A DNA stretch of 64,000 bases from NCBI GenBank assembly GCA_016648135.1, contig JADDOH010023026.1, positions 1-64,000 on the forward strand, written 5' to 3'. This DNA is from Agrypnia vestita. Its lineage: Eukaryota > Arthropoda > Insecta > Trichoptera > Phryganeidae. The position numbers and the translations under genes are program-made. Position 1 is the first letter of the stretch. Each line of letters opens with the position of its first letter. A model generated the notes under the pieces. The model had not been told where the DNA came from and searched no databases. It was given only the letters and a program-made list of their open reading frames with translations. This document shows, piece after piece, positions 21,909 through 33,851 of this stretch.

Positions 21909-24432
21909 GTGAGACATTGAACAATAGAACCTTAAAAATATAAACATCCTTCAAGTGCGTTCTTCGACTTCCTTCTGTGTTTGTATTCTAAACTGTACAA
22001 ATTGTTTGGATCTTCTATTTGTACTTTACATTTAAGTTATCTTATATTATCTTAATAATCAGGTACTATACTTAAAAACAAAGTAACCTTTAAACCTTTT
22101 TCTAACATTATCTTAAGGCGATCGTTAGGAAATGCGAAATTTCTTTTGATTCATTGAAGTTAAACGTTGACAACTATGCAAGAAAGATTGAAGCTATGCA
22201 AAAAACATATTCATTTTTCATTTAAATAAACATTTTTCCTATTAAAACATAAGAAAACAATTAAATTGTTACAAAAATATTTTTAAATAATCAAGAATAG
22301 ATTATCAAAGTGAAAACTTATTAAAATGAATACATTTTCTTTAATTCTCAAAGTTTGATAATTTATTGATTCATTCAATATGTTTTTTAGTTCTGTTTTA
22401 AAAAAATGGTTAGGTACTTACATATATATTTAAAATATATGGAGCTTTATTAATCAATTTTAATTTCATACCTTTCCATACAAAATGCGATACTAAATAC
22501 AAAAAAGGTGTGGGAAAACATGCTTATAGCCACTAAATTTCGCTGACATTTCCAAACGATTACCGTAATCTATTTTCAAATGTGAATCTGTCATTGGAAG
22601 GACATTGATTTAAATTTCAAATTAAGTATAAACATATGAAAAACATGGCATCGATTTTCTTCCAGTGACTATTCAATTATTTCATCTATTTAAGAATGAA
22701 TATTGAACAAGGTTTTGTGAATGTTGTAAAATATTAACAATCCTTTAAATTTCTGAACGTTTTTCTGTACTGTAAACTATTTCTTTCAGACTTAATAACT
22801 AGACTATATTATAATTTTTTTATATAATGTGTGATTATGATGATCTAAATTCAACATTAAGCGACTTTAACTTGTAGATTGACAGCTTATCTGTCTGTTT
22901 TTGTTTACATTAATTTCTATTTTTTGTTCTTGATGCCCGTGTCCACGAATGAGGTTTTCGTCTCGAGACAATATGAACTATGAATTTTACTCCTACAAGA
23001 TTCTTTAGAAAAAACTTTCGGCTTTCATAATCCTCACTTCACGCCTAATATGCGTCAAATGTCTGTCCTTTCACCTGGGTTAATTTGAACTTTCCCAGCA
23101 GCAGTAAAAGGTTATTTGGAGTTAAATGCCTTCCGACTGTCTTAGTTATCAGAATGCATATCTTTTTTTGTTTAAACAGGAATGCATTGATGTATCACAT
23201 CAATACTGCAACTAAGCTAAATTCCTGTGCTCTGAAGTTGGGAGATGAAGGGGAGCCTAAACTCCCAACTACTAGATTATTTGAAGCACAACTTTGTTAG
23301 GGCTGATCGTATCAACTTTGCAAAGCCAGTAAACTGCAGATCTTGTTTAATCCAGTGCATCTGTCATCAAAATCGATTTTATTACATTTTTAACATTTTA
23401 GTGTCGAAATTTACAATATTATGTAGGATGCCACAGATTTTTGTGACAATCGACTGATTTTATAACATATTCTTAAGAGGAAAAGTAATTTACTTAGATT
23501 TTGAACTATCCTTTTTTGTCGGAAGTAATAGATTTTGCCGCAAGAATAAATGAATTTTGCAATTAGGCATTGTTGACAGCAAATTTGTTTATCATGTCTC
23601 ATCATACATCGGGTTTTGATAACTTTACACTTATATGCCTCAGGATAGATGAAAAGGTGATGCATCTGGAGTGCTGTTTCTTGTATTGTGGATAGGGTAG
23701 ACTATTACCGACACTTCAATGTCGAAACATTAAATAAAAACGATCTTGATTACACATGTCAGAAATCAGTTTAAACCAACTATAATCCAAGTATAATCTA
23801 ATTTGATAGAGCTTGACCAACGTAAATTGGCGTGCGGCGACTTTGGAACTAAAACCCGCCCCGCCCGCACACGGTGGTAACCCCTCGCCCTGTCATTCAG
23901 TTCAATCTCGTATTTGCACGTGAGCTGTGACATCTTGATTTCCAATATACACTGAAATATGTCCAAAACAGCCTTGCAACACCTTGCAGGTGGTGCAAGA
24001 GCAATTGCCAAGTAAATAATGGACCAATATTACCATTCGACAGGACTCTAGATAGAGCGGCCGCCATCACTCATTTTAGTGTTGTCCGACCAAATTTCTA
24101 TTATAATATCATAAAATATATTTTTCAATGTACCGGACACTCTGTATATTATGTATTGTGTAATAAATTTACACCCTGGCAACTTCTGTTTCGCAACAGG
24201 GTCGCCGCCCTCACACGCCAATTTATTCTGGTGGCTCTATATGACCAGCCCTTAGTTTTTACCCATTTTATCTTTTCGATCTTCGAGTTTATCTCTAGAT
24301 GTCAACTGAACCAACACTCATTTCGTGGTCCGGGGCCATTAGTATAATACTATTGTTAAATTTACATATTTTTGGATCAACAATCATTGTTTATTTGTTG
24401 AAATTAATGCTTGACTTTGCTGCGCTATTTAG
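21909..24432 (+). other. Intron 13
   Basis: AT-rich. It contains an inverted-repeat element at 23809-24238 with a GC-rich left arm. Nothing else is supported. Confidence 0.55.
23809..24238. mobile_element. Inverted-repeat element, unclassified
   Basis: The left arm has AAATTGGCGTG and CGGCGAC, preceded by GAGC. The right arm, inverted, has AAATTGGCGTG, GAGGG and CGGCGAC with the same GAGC start. Inside are a GC-rich block (CCCGCCCCGCCCGCAC) and a minus-strand open frame of about 80 codons. I do not recognise a transposase. Confidence 0.5.
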
Positions 24433-24603
24433 AGAGTTACTCCGGAAGAAAGGGCTGCCAAGGAGAAGGCCAGACTGGCCAAATTGACAGAAATGAAAGT
24501 GAAGACCGACGACACCTTCGTTGATGACTATGAGAGACCGGTCCTCGAAAAATACGAGAAGGTGACCCCAACGCCCATCACCAAAAAGAAGGCCGAACCT
24601 AAG
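24433..24603 (+). CDS. bt: Projectin PEVK exon E14 (FVDDYE motif)
   Basis: 57 codons, phase 0/0, with acceptor gctatttag and donor aag|gtaggc. It begins RVTPEERAAKEKARLAKLTE, a charged segment likely to be helical, then MKVKTDDTFVDDYERPVLEK and YEKVTPTPITKKKAEPK. Fourth and longest copy of the FVDDYE module, with an added N-terminal half. Codons here are GC-richer (AAG, CTG, GCC, ACC) than the flanking intron. Confidence 0.88.
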
Positions 24604-24854
24604 GTAGGCTTTGAAAAATACTCTCTGAATGTGATTCGAGGATTGAGTGTCTGGATTACGTCGTCTATACGACTTAGATCTCTATTTTTTAATAGTTTTA
24701 TCACTATATTTGTTACTTTTCAAAATCATTTGAATATCTGTAATTGTAATTGTTAATTTTGAATGATTAAAGAATGAAAGTAAAAAAGAATTCTGAAAAT
24801 TGATTTTGACAAATTAATTGTTATGACACTTCTTTGTGGTGCAACAGATTTTTT

Positions 24855-25700
24855 TTTAAATATATTAAAGACGTCTCATAGAGGCGAAACTATATTTTTT
24901 ATATGGGAAAGTGGATTTGTAAGTTTTTCGGGTGTTTATAAGGCTCACGATCTTCGTACAGCTGGCTTAAGTGATCACTTTATACAATGTTTCCTTCACC
25001 TATTCCACCCATGATAGACTACCGCGTCTATCAAATTTTGGAAGTTGTAAATACAGAATGTTCCGTATCTCGACGTCAAGCCGAAATCGGGTGATAGGCC
25101 AAGTCATAATCTCAAGTTATCAGAAAAATATTTTAAAAAATCTTAGTCATGTGTTTTAAAAATTATAAGCAAGAAATCTACACCCTGCGACGATTTTTTC
25201 ACTCCTGTTGCTACAAATCTTGAAAATTGACATTTTCTTCCAAGCTGGAGCAGTTAGCTTTGAATTTTGGACAAAAGTTTACAGAAACATTATTTAGGAT
25301 TGCATGATAATAATAAAAAATTAAGAAAAATAAAGATTTGTAGCAACAGGAGTGAAAAGACTGTCACAGGTGTAGATTTTTTTGAATTTTTTTAAATGCT
25401 TATAATTTTTAAAAAACATGACTTAGATTTTTTTAAACATTTTTCTGATAACTATTATGACTTGGCCTATCACCCGATTTCGGCTTGACGTCGAGATACG
25501 GGACATTTATCTTTATCATGCACACCTCGTTTCATATGTGAGTCGTATTTTTACTTCCGCCACCTGTGGTCGAAAATTTGTCACTCCCATAAATCAGTAC
25601 AGCTGTTGGTAATAAAAACCCAAAGGACTTCCAAACCTACTTTCCCATATAAAAAAATAGCTTTGTCGCTATGAGACATCTATAATATATCTTGATTACT
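24855..25700. mobile_element. GATGTCTCA-family MITE, host of a nested MITE
   Basis: The left end carries GACGTCTCATAGAGGCGAAA and ATATGGGAAAGT. The right end, inverted, carries ATCAAGATATATTATAGATG, TCTCATAGCGACAAAGC and ATATGGGAAAGTAGG. Internal sequence (GGCTTAAGTGATCACTTTA, CCACCCATGATAGACTACCG) matches the copy at 62212-62532, which lacks the nested insert. Confidence 0.75.
25058..25508. mobile_element. Palindromic MITE nested inside another MITE
   Basis: The left arm reads CGTATCTCGACGTCAAGCCG then AAATCGGGTGATAGGCCAAG. The right arm is its inverse, ending at GAGATACGGGACATT. Arms exceed 60 bp, and inner repeats TTTGTAGCAACAGGAGTGAA and its inverse extend the palindrome. The element interrupts the middle of the 24855-25700 element. 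Confidence 0.75.
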
Positions 25701-26992
25701 GATGTCCCCTTGGGGATAAAATCCAGTATTGTGTTTTTGAAAAATCTAAACATACTCAAAATATTCTGAATGATTATTTTAATTTTCGCTAAACTAAATC
25801 TTGTGCTATGCACACGTTGAAATATTTCATCACTACTATAGTTTCAAGAGAAGCAGTCCCTTATATTGTCGGGTGCAATTAATAACTAATCTAAATTCAA
25901 TGTGCTTATGGCAGAGGGTTTCAGGCAGTAAAAGATGGGAAAAATTTTCAGTCGCTGGAAATATGGACAGTATTGGTGAAGTGTTACGGAACATGTCATT
26001 CGTTATTGATATTTTTATAGTTTGTCATAAATACTTTAAATACAGTATTAATGTGTCTTTAAAATACGCAAGGGGGACATTTTTCTGCTATGATTCAATC
26101 GCCTTTCCTAAGAAAAGGATTTAGTTCATCTTTGTAGATTATTAGACTATACTCAAATTTTTTCTGATGTACCTACTTATTTTAGTTTTTGATTTGAAAA
26201 TTATTTGCCAATGAATTATAATTGCGTTACAAATAAGACAAATATATTACTATCCGTAAACCCGTGACAAATCAAGGGACATATTAATAACGACCCTTGC
26301 GTGTAACCTGAGACGCACGCTGAGTGATATATCACACTCGGGCGCCTGGGCCTCATTAGCGGCTAGTCATCATCAGTATTGTTGTGATTCCAGCAAGTTA
26401 CAAATACTCAAAATTAGGATAGTTGATAGTATTTATGCACCAAATGTAAATGAATTTATTAGATTATTAATTATGCCTGATGTTGGGAGGGTCTGCTCCT
26501 CTCAAATCCAAAGCAGTGAAAAATAAATTAACATGTGTATAATACAATGTTTAGCTAATTGGATTTTGAAAATTTTATTCGAAAAGAAGACTTGGATGAT
26601 GAGTTGTGGAAGATGGATGCAATGATGTAAATATAAGATTTTGTATATTGAAGTATTCAAGCCTAATGCTTAATTCTCCTAGTAAATATCAATAGTTCCT
26701 CTGCTTCAGCTAGTTTAAACATTCGTTTTTGATACAAGCTTGAGTGGATAATTTTCACAACTTTAATATTGAAAATTATGTAGACTATAATACTTTGTGT
26801 TTTAACTACTTCTTGTGTTTAATCATACATTCGCCTTTTATTTCAGCTGATCTCTTGTCTCTAATAAGATTTGTATCTAATTTAACTTTTTACTTACTTT
26901 TGTATCTAACTTTTCAATTCTTTGTAACTTTTGTGAGTCCTTTAAACGTTTACCGACTATGTGAATAATATTTTCCACACAAAAACGTAAAG

Positions 26993-27022
26993 TTTGATTA
27001 CGAAATTGACGAAAAAATGAAG
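26993..27022 (+). CDS. bt: Candidate projectin microexon E15
   Basis: 10 codons, FDYEIDEKMK, phase 0/0, with acceptor aacgtaaag and strong donor aag|gtacgt. The FDYEIDEK composition recalls the FVDDYE-K module. It lies only 116 bp before E16, by far the shortest intron in the window. The acceptor lacks a long pyrimidine tract, so the call is tentative. Confidence 0.5.
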
Positions 27023-27138
27023 GTACGTTTCTTAAGAGACCAGATTTGATTTAACAGTGGCATAACTTCACTGTAAATTTTTCCTCGCTTTGTAGCCGAA
27101 AAACACAAATGTATTAATCTGTAACTAATTTCATGCAG

Positions 27139-28122
27139 GAGAAAGAAATAGGTATTGTCGATCAACCCACGAGTCTTGACATAACAGACGTTCCTCTCTC
27201 GCAAAAAGCTTCACAAAAACTTGTTGAACCAGAAATCAGGCCGGAACCGTCAAAAACTAAACTGGAAAAGTCTAAAAAGGAAACAATAGCTTTGGAACCT
27301 GAAACCACAACGAAAACTAAAATAATACAAAAGGATTCAAAACCAGAAGCTGAACCTGAAAAACCAGCATTGAAAAAGATTCAACTAGAACCAATCAAGC
27401 AAGTAGAGCCTGTTGCGATATCCAAACTTCAAATATCAAAACCAGAAGAACTCCCCACATCCAAACCATCGGAACCAGCAACCAAGGCTAAACTAGAACC
27501 GTTCAAAGCGTCGGAACCAGCGAAACAAAAATTAGAACCAACGAAACCTACTGAACAAGAAACAAAGGCCACACCAGAGCCAGTCAAATTGGCTGAACCA
27601 ACGAAACCGAAAAGACCTTGGGAACAAGAAATTAAAGCCGAACCAGAGGCGCTCAAGGTTGCTGAGCCAACCAAACCGAGAAGACCTTGGGAACAAGAAA
27701 TAAAAGCCGAACCAGAGCCACTCAAGGTAGCCGAACCAACAAAACCAAAAAAACCTTGGGAGCAGGAAGTCAAGGCTGAACAAGAACCGCTCAAGGCGGC
27801 TGAACCAACAAATCCGAAAAAACCTTGGGAACAAGAAATTAAGGCCGAACCAGAGGTGCTCAAGATTGCTGAGCCAACAAAACCAAGAAGACCTTGGGAA
27901 CAAGAAATCAAATCTGAACCAGAGCCACTCAAGGTAGCTGAACCAACAAAACCTTGGCAACAAGAAATCAAGGCCACACCAGAACCCCTCAAGGTGGCTG
28001 AACCGAAAAAACCTTGGGAACAAGACGTCAAACCAGAACCCGAAAAACCCAAGCTAGAAATTCCAAAGCTAGAGCTTCCTAAACTGGTTGAACCAGAACT
28101 TAAACCAAAAATTGTTACCAAG
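27139..28122 (+). CDS. bt: Projectin large PEVK repeat exon E16
   Basis: The longest exon (328 codons), phase 0/0, with acceptor aatttcatgcag and donor aag|gtaact. The whole peptide is Pro/Glu/Lys/Ala/Thr-rich with no Cys. Residues 1-145 are irregular PEVK (repeated EPxK and KLEP units). From 27574 to 28038 there are seven tandem units: five of 23 residues (69 bp), patterned PEPLKVAEPTKPKKPWEQEI plus KAE, then two of 20. Trp occurs once per unit in PWEQE (PWQQE in unit 6). The end is rich in KLEIPKLELPKL. This is the main elastic spring segment of the window. Long minus-strand open frames across it are artefacts of the repeat. Confidence 0.93.
27574..28038 (+). repeat. Coding tandem repeat, 69-bp unit, seven copies
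   Basis: Units start at 27574, 27643, 27712, 27781, 27850, 27919 and 27979; the last two are 60 bp. DNA identity between units is high but silent sites differ, so the array is not brand new. Copy number may vary between individuals or species. Confidence 0.9.
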
Positions 28123-29133
28123 GTAACTAATTGACTATTTTAAATAAATTTTATCAAATAGTATTAGAGACATCAAAATATATTCTAGAAAATAGTTTTT
28201 CAAAATTATTTAGTGCACGAAAGAAGACTTATTACCATACACACAACGGAAAAATATGGTGTTGTTTGAATTATTAAGTTTCTAACTATCCTGGATTCTT
28301 AAAAAATATCAGTAAGTACCGATTACGCACTACTGAAGTAAAACTTCTTAGCCTCGGAATATAAAATGGTTATTATTTCTTCGTTAAGGCACAATACTTA
28401 ACACAAAAGATTGATACACAATAATATTTCTTTTTAGGCTTATTAAGTATTTTAATTTAGTAGAGATATAAACGAGCCCTTCTCCTTTGGCGGTCCCTTG
28501 TTGCAAGGATAATGTCTGCCATGTTGTTAATTATGTGTCTGAGCATGGCTGAGGAGCCTTTTTCTGGAACTGCACACACTTCCACATGCTGTGCACGCGC
28601 ATCCGTTGGGTATGTGACTGGAATAAGCGTGGAACGCTAAAGATGTTGTTAAGCAATGAGTATGTCACTCATAGTACCCTACAAGAATATAATTCGTAAT
28701 TATCCTGTAGGAATGTATCAGGAGAATATACATATTATAAACTATTAGGGAGATTTTTACATTTTCATTATATTGACATTATTCTAAATTAAACAGAGGG
28801 ACAAACGTCAACTACCTTTGAATTGTACATCCTTTTGATACCTAAGATTGTTTTTATTTCAAATTCCATGTGACGATGGTCTTGAAGTCCATTTGAATTA
28901 CTGCATGGCTAAAGAAGTTTCACTTCAACGTAATTTTTCCGTGTGTTACAAAGATTTTACTCAGGGGAGTTTAAAGACCTTGTATTATCTGAAGTACACA
29001 CTATTCCTGTTCCTAAGATTGTACATTAATATACGCACTACCTAATATAAGAAACAAACAACACCATATTGATCCGAATAAACAATAAAAGAAATGCAAT
29101 GAAAAAACAATCTGACATATTTTTTGTGTTCAG
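28123..29133 (+). other. Intron 16
   Basis: AT-rich apart from a minus-strand non-LTR retrotransposon fragment at about 28465-28640. Confidence 0.6.
28465..28640 (-). mobile_element. Non-LTR retrotransposon C-terminal fragment
   Basis: On the minus strand one frame reads CACTACGSVCSSRKRLLSHA plus QTH, matching the C-x2-C-x(n)-H-x-(R/Q)TH zinc-finger tail found after the reverse transcriptase domain in many insect non-LTR elements. A neighbouring frame reads MLRHIINNMADIILATRDRQ. The frames are broken and the fragment is decayed. Confidence 0.5.
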
Positions 29134-29220
29134 GATGACATACCCAAAATTGTGTTCGAAACACCAAAGATAGAGACGGAACAACCAAAAATTTCGATAC
29201 AGAAAACGGACGACTCTCAG
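29134..29220 (+). CDS. bt: Projectin PEVK exon E17
   Basis: 29 codons, phase 0/0, with a strong acceptor (tttttgtgttcag) and donor cag|gtacaa. It reads DDIPKIVFETPKIETEQPKI, then SIQKTDDSQ. PEVK-like composition with a PKI-(x)n-PKI rhythm, also seen in E19 (LPKIEV). No cysteines or hydrophobic core. Confidence 0.8.
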
Positions 29221-32200
29221 GTACAAACAATAAACGAACTCGATCGAATAAAAGATTGTCATTTAGAAATTTTCAGGGCCTTTTGTATAACTGTGTCATG
29301 CAGTTTGTAAGGAAAAAAACGTGTCTCAAACACACCCTTGCATGGAATATGTTTTTGTATTATGAAAAAGATATTCACGAAATACTCGTATTAAACATTC
29401 CAGTCACGATCTTAGCTTATCAGCACTGTTTGTTGTCTGGTCGGTGGACGATCCCAGAAATGACTCCCTACTGTCCACGGCGGTGCATATGTATGTCATC
29501 GCACATAGAGACAATTGGTGTCCAGTTACTATCTGGAAAGATAAGTCGAAATCGAACCCGCTTTTTGGGCGCTTCCCTTGTCACCACTCATTTATAGTTT
29601 TCAACGGCACCAAGCCATATATTATTCCCGAAACATTTTTATGTGCTTTTCTTAGATGGTCTTTTTCATTATACTTATATTGTATTACAGAAGCTTCTGA
29701 TAAAACATATTCTTTGTTAAAATAGCTCGAAACTAATAATATATATGTAGATGATCACTGCTGGCACAGTAGTGTTGTCCTTATTTTGTTTTAAAAATAT
29801 CCTTACTGTAGTTTCATTATACATAGTTACAAGTTTTAAGGAGGATAACCTCTGAAATTACATACATCCAAGCTGATATGAAAGCTAATTGATTGTTGTA
29901 TTTCAATTGACACTTTTCAAATGGCAAAAAAATTCCATGTAGAGTAAACCTTAGATTGAGAGTATAATTCTTTATAGAAACGTATTTGTAACGCAAAGCA
30001 TTTGGCAATAAGGAATGAAAACTCGAATGTTTCGTTTTACAACAAAAACAAAATATATTTTTGTATTTTTACTGTTTGATTTGAAATTGTGCATCAGTGT
30101 TATCCATTGGCTCATTGGAATCATTCACTCTTGCCTCTTTTTGAGGATTTATTTTTTATAATTTTAGAAATTTATATTTTATAATTTTAGAAATATAACA
30201 TTGCACTGTCGTTAAAACAGATTCAGTTTCTCTGCAATTCAAGCATTGCTTAATCTTATTTGAAGTGAGGGACCACCATATTTAACTCCTCCTCATCATC
30301 AGACATCTGCTTAACGATCCATAAGTTTGTCGGTAATCAACTCCACAGAAAAGAATACCAAATTAAAATCAAATTACTAGCAATCCGAGGTTTTACTTAT
30401 TTTATTTCGTTTTTACTATTAATCAAGTTCCACAGACTTCACTAGATATCGAGTTGTGACACTGTTATACAAAAGGTCTTTTTTTTTTTTAAGATTTGAT
30501 TTGGCGAACGACGTTTATTTGCACACTGCGCACGAAATTGCATTTCGAATTTTCGTTACCTTTGATTGGCATTTTGGAAAACGCATCCCCCATGACTGCA
30601 TTCAATCGCACGAACTGCATCCGGGCCACGTTACGAAACAACAGAACCCACACAACACACTCACACGCATTCACACGCATTCACAGCCATTCATCATCAT
30701 TAATCGTAAACATTTTCGAGATGCAAGTTGAATCTAGAGAGCCAATACATACATATTTTTTCTCTCAATCGCATGATCGATTCTCGAATCATCAATTATT
30801 TGAATGTTATTAAAAGAAATTCATGTACATCCAGTTTTGCAAAACAAAGAATAAAGAAAACAATTTAATATATTTTTCGATATATAGTAGGGTTTGATTA
30901 TTGTGTTCAGTGGTTATTAGACTCTGGATAAATTACTTGTCTTTCTAAGTATGTTTTGAGGTAAAATATCAAGCAATAATAACGACATCAAACCTTTTTA
31001 AGTAAGTGTTTCAGCATACTTCATTGAATACCAGACTAAAGAATGCCAAAATAATGGCTAAATCTTAATTGCTGTGTAGAAATTAGATAGAAAAGTGATA
31101 ACATATCGCATCCTGAGTTTACAAAATATGTATTCTGAGATAATGGGGCTTTTAGTTTTTGTTATCATAATTGAAATACTACTATGAGCATTAAAAGTGA
31201 TACTTTTGCATATCAACATGACAAAATATTTTTATTTTTTCATATTATTTCTCATAAACAAAACAATCGCATTTAAAAGGGGACATTTCTGCATTCAATC
31301 AAAAGAAAAGTGTATCAAATACAAATGCATCACTTTTCATTGTAAAACATTAATAGAAAGTAACACTTAAATGATATTTTAATATCTAGTAGAGCTAACG
31401 ATGTACAAAAATATGACATGCTTAACTCATGAACATTTTTTTTTTTGGAAAGGTGGTAGGCATGCACTTTGGGTGCGATACGTGATTAGTGCAAAGAATT
31501 AATCAGTGATTTTCAATGACCTCCTCAAAAAATTTTCACATTTGTCGTAAACATTTAGATAGCATCATCTAACCGCTGTGATTTGATGAATTACGTAGCA
31601 CTGTCTAATCATTTCTTCTTACGTAGAACTCCTTTGTTTTGCAAAACAGTCGTACCCCATTTCACCCATTTTATACCATGATTACAAAAATGCATCCCCC
31701 ATTGAGCATGCAACCCTGAGAACGTACATCATGTCTTGAAAAACAAACGCTTTGAAAACGCATCCGTGGAACGGCGATCTGGGCTAAGATGCAAGACTAG
31801 ACTACTGATCGAAGAGATGACGGTAATGGAGCATCAAGATTGGAGAATTGGCTGTAGGAATCTGGCAACTCACAAGCACGTTACATCGCCAGAAAGCAGG
31901 GCTGAAAACACTAAGGCTTTGCATTCTAATGTCGACGCTGCTACCGCGTTTCACACTTGAGTTTTAAGATGGACAGAACATTTCAACAAATTCGATATGA
32001 CAGTGTAAATTGGACTTGCATATAGTCAAATCATTCTATAAAAATAACAGTTGATTGAAAACAAACCAATAGATTGCCTTTTCTTTTATTATTTATGAAT
32101 ACTCTTTTATACTACATATTTCTATCTGTTTTGTTTAACTTTATTATTATAGGCGAGGTGTTAAAGCATCGAATAACCAATCACAAAGTCTTGTGTAACA

Positions 32201-32703
32201 TACAAGTATTATCCCAATGGAGCAAATGTGTGATTTTGTCCAATTACAGGGATAGGCTAGAATTTGACAAATTTGTATTATCCAAACATACAGAACATCT
32301 AACAAAGTATACAATCACCATAAGAAATATCATTAAAGGAAGTGTAGGCAAATGCATTCAATATTATGGTTTTTTATAATCTGACTTACGTATAAATTAG
32401 ACCCCAGATAAGATTTAAATTACAGGAATCGTGGTACGCCAGAGACAAAATAAAGAATTTTCAAAATGTTTAAATTCATATATCACAAGTGTCAATCTGT
32501 GCGTGCGTGACTTTGTAGTCATATTTCACGGATAGTATTCGTTGTCTCAAAGAAAAATATTTATATCCCGTCTTATGCTCATCTTTGCCCGGTCAGAATA
32601 GTCAGGATGATTCGGTTGTACGTAAATACACTATTTAAAAGATTAATCCATCAGCGACATCTTAAGACTCAAATTGTGAAACAGTAGGAAGGGCATTCTC
32701 AAG
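29221..32703 (+). other. Intron 17
   Basis: No transposon was recognised. Three GC-richer islands stand out of the AT-rich background (29430-29600, 30490-30720, 31730-31970). They have open frames but no phase-0 splice pairs, so I do not call them exons. Confidence 0.45.
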
Positions 32704-32931
32704 ATTGCCGCGAAATTGGCTGACTGGCTTCAAAAGATCGTTGTCGACGCTACGCACGAAATTTGGAAAATTAACAGTTGGCACGCTTCGAAAATTGGCC
32801 GAGTTTTATCTCAAGACCTCGTTTTTATTGTCCCACAAACGCAGGATGAGATTGATTTCTTCGCAGACGTGTCAGGTGGCGACCAGGTTTACAGGAGATT
32901 GTCGCACGTGTGGAAAAAGGACGAGGAAGAG
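32704..32931 (+). CDS. bt: Candidate projectin exon E18, globular-looking
   Basis: 76 codons, phase 0/0, with acceptor gcattctcaag and donor gag|gtattg. It is unlike all other exons: Pro-poor, rich in Trp, Ile, Val and Phe, and likely to fold. Pieces include ADWLQKIVVDATHEIWKINS, SQDLVFIVPQTQDEIDFFAD and GDQVYRRLSHVWKKDEEE. Codons and GC are coding-like against an AT-rich intron. I recognise no Ig, Fn3 or kinase signature and no named domain. It could be a lineage-specific cassette exon, or an exon-like relic of inserted coding DNA. Phase 0 at both ends and its position inside the ladder favour a real cassette. Confidence 0.55.
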
Positions 32932-33851
32932 GTATTGACTTATCTAATAGCCAGTCAAAATAATATCTATGTAAAAATATATTGAATTGGTAAGAGGAAC
33001 GTAAAACGAAGGAACAAAATATGGAAATCTACAACACCAAGATCTTCGTCAATTTTTATATATGTTTTTGTATTATATGTACACATATTCAAGCAATGGA
33101 TCAAAGCTTATCCATCTAGGTTTGTTCTGTAGTCCTAAATCACTACTTTTTAACGTTTTCCATGTTTTGTATTCATCTTTACTCTGCACCAAACAGTACT
33201 ATACATACTGTATACATGTTGTGCACCTGTATCTTAATTTTTAATTATTCTCTTTCTAACATTCCTCTCATTTTATGTTTTATATATTTTTTATATGTTC
33301 TATGTTATATCCTCTATTTCAAAGTCTATCCTTTTTCGTTTTGTACATTTGTTTGGACTTAACCTTTATGTGTTACATGTTACGTGTCTAAATTTTTTCT
33401 TGTACTTGTATTGAAATGATGAGAATGATCGTTTGTTTGAGCCATATCGTCAAGTTTTGAATGAAAATATTTGAAAATGGTTTTGCTAGTTTATTTTGTG
33501 ATTATTTTTATTTCATTTTATGATCAGATGACTGAAATATTGGTAAGATCCTTTATTCGTATTTTTTTTTTTAATTTGGAATCAATCTGTAAAGTTAAAA
33601 GAAATTTGCTACTTTTGTAATACGGCCCAATTCCAACATTGTGAGAGGTAAGTATTGCTATGTATAAACCTCTACAACGCATCATAATCATATTTTTTTC
33701 TCATTTATTTGATTAGGTTTATCATATTAAAAATAGAAATTTGTTAAAGTCACACAAAATTTTTACTAAATCTATCCAATTTTCCATAAACTTAGTTACT
33801 CTTTCGAATCCAAACTAATAATTTTCTTCGATTACGTAAAAAAATAATTAG
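32932..33851 (+). other. Intron 18
   Basis: AT-rich, with a possible 15-nt microexon at 33528-33542. Nothing else was recognised. Confidence 0.5.
33528..33542 (+). CDS. Possible 5-codon microexon
   Basis: MTEIL, phase 0/0, between a pyrimidine-rich acceptor (ttcattttatgatcag) and a strong donor (ttg|gtaaga). Both splice sites are better than those of some accepted exons, but 15 nt carries no protein-level evidence. Confidence 0.22.

Larger units (their letters stand above)
24604..26992 (+). other. Intron 14
   Basis: The first kilobase is taken up by a MITE with another palindromic MITE inserted in it (24855-25700). From 25.7 to 27.0 kb only AT-rich sequence is seen, with a slightly GC-richer patch at 26290-26370. 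Confidence 0.6.

Noticed and set aside
27429..28121. Two long minus-strand open frames (230 and 163 codons) opposite E16
   Set aside because: They mirror the 69-bp coding repeat on the plus strand. Their Gly/Ser- and Phe/Trp-rich peptides are simple reverse readings of Pro/Glu/Lys codons.
31736..31960. 74-codon plus-strand frame in intron 17
   Set aside because: No phase-0 splice pair and no recognised motif. Kept only as part of an unexplained GC-richer patch.
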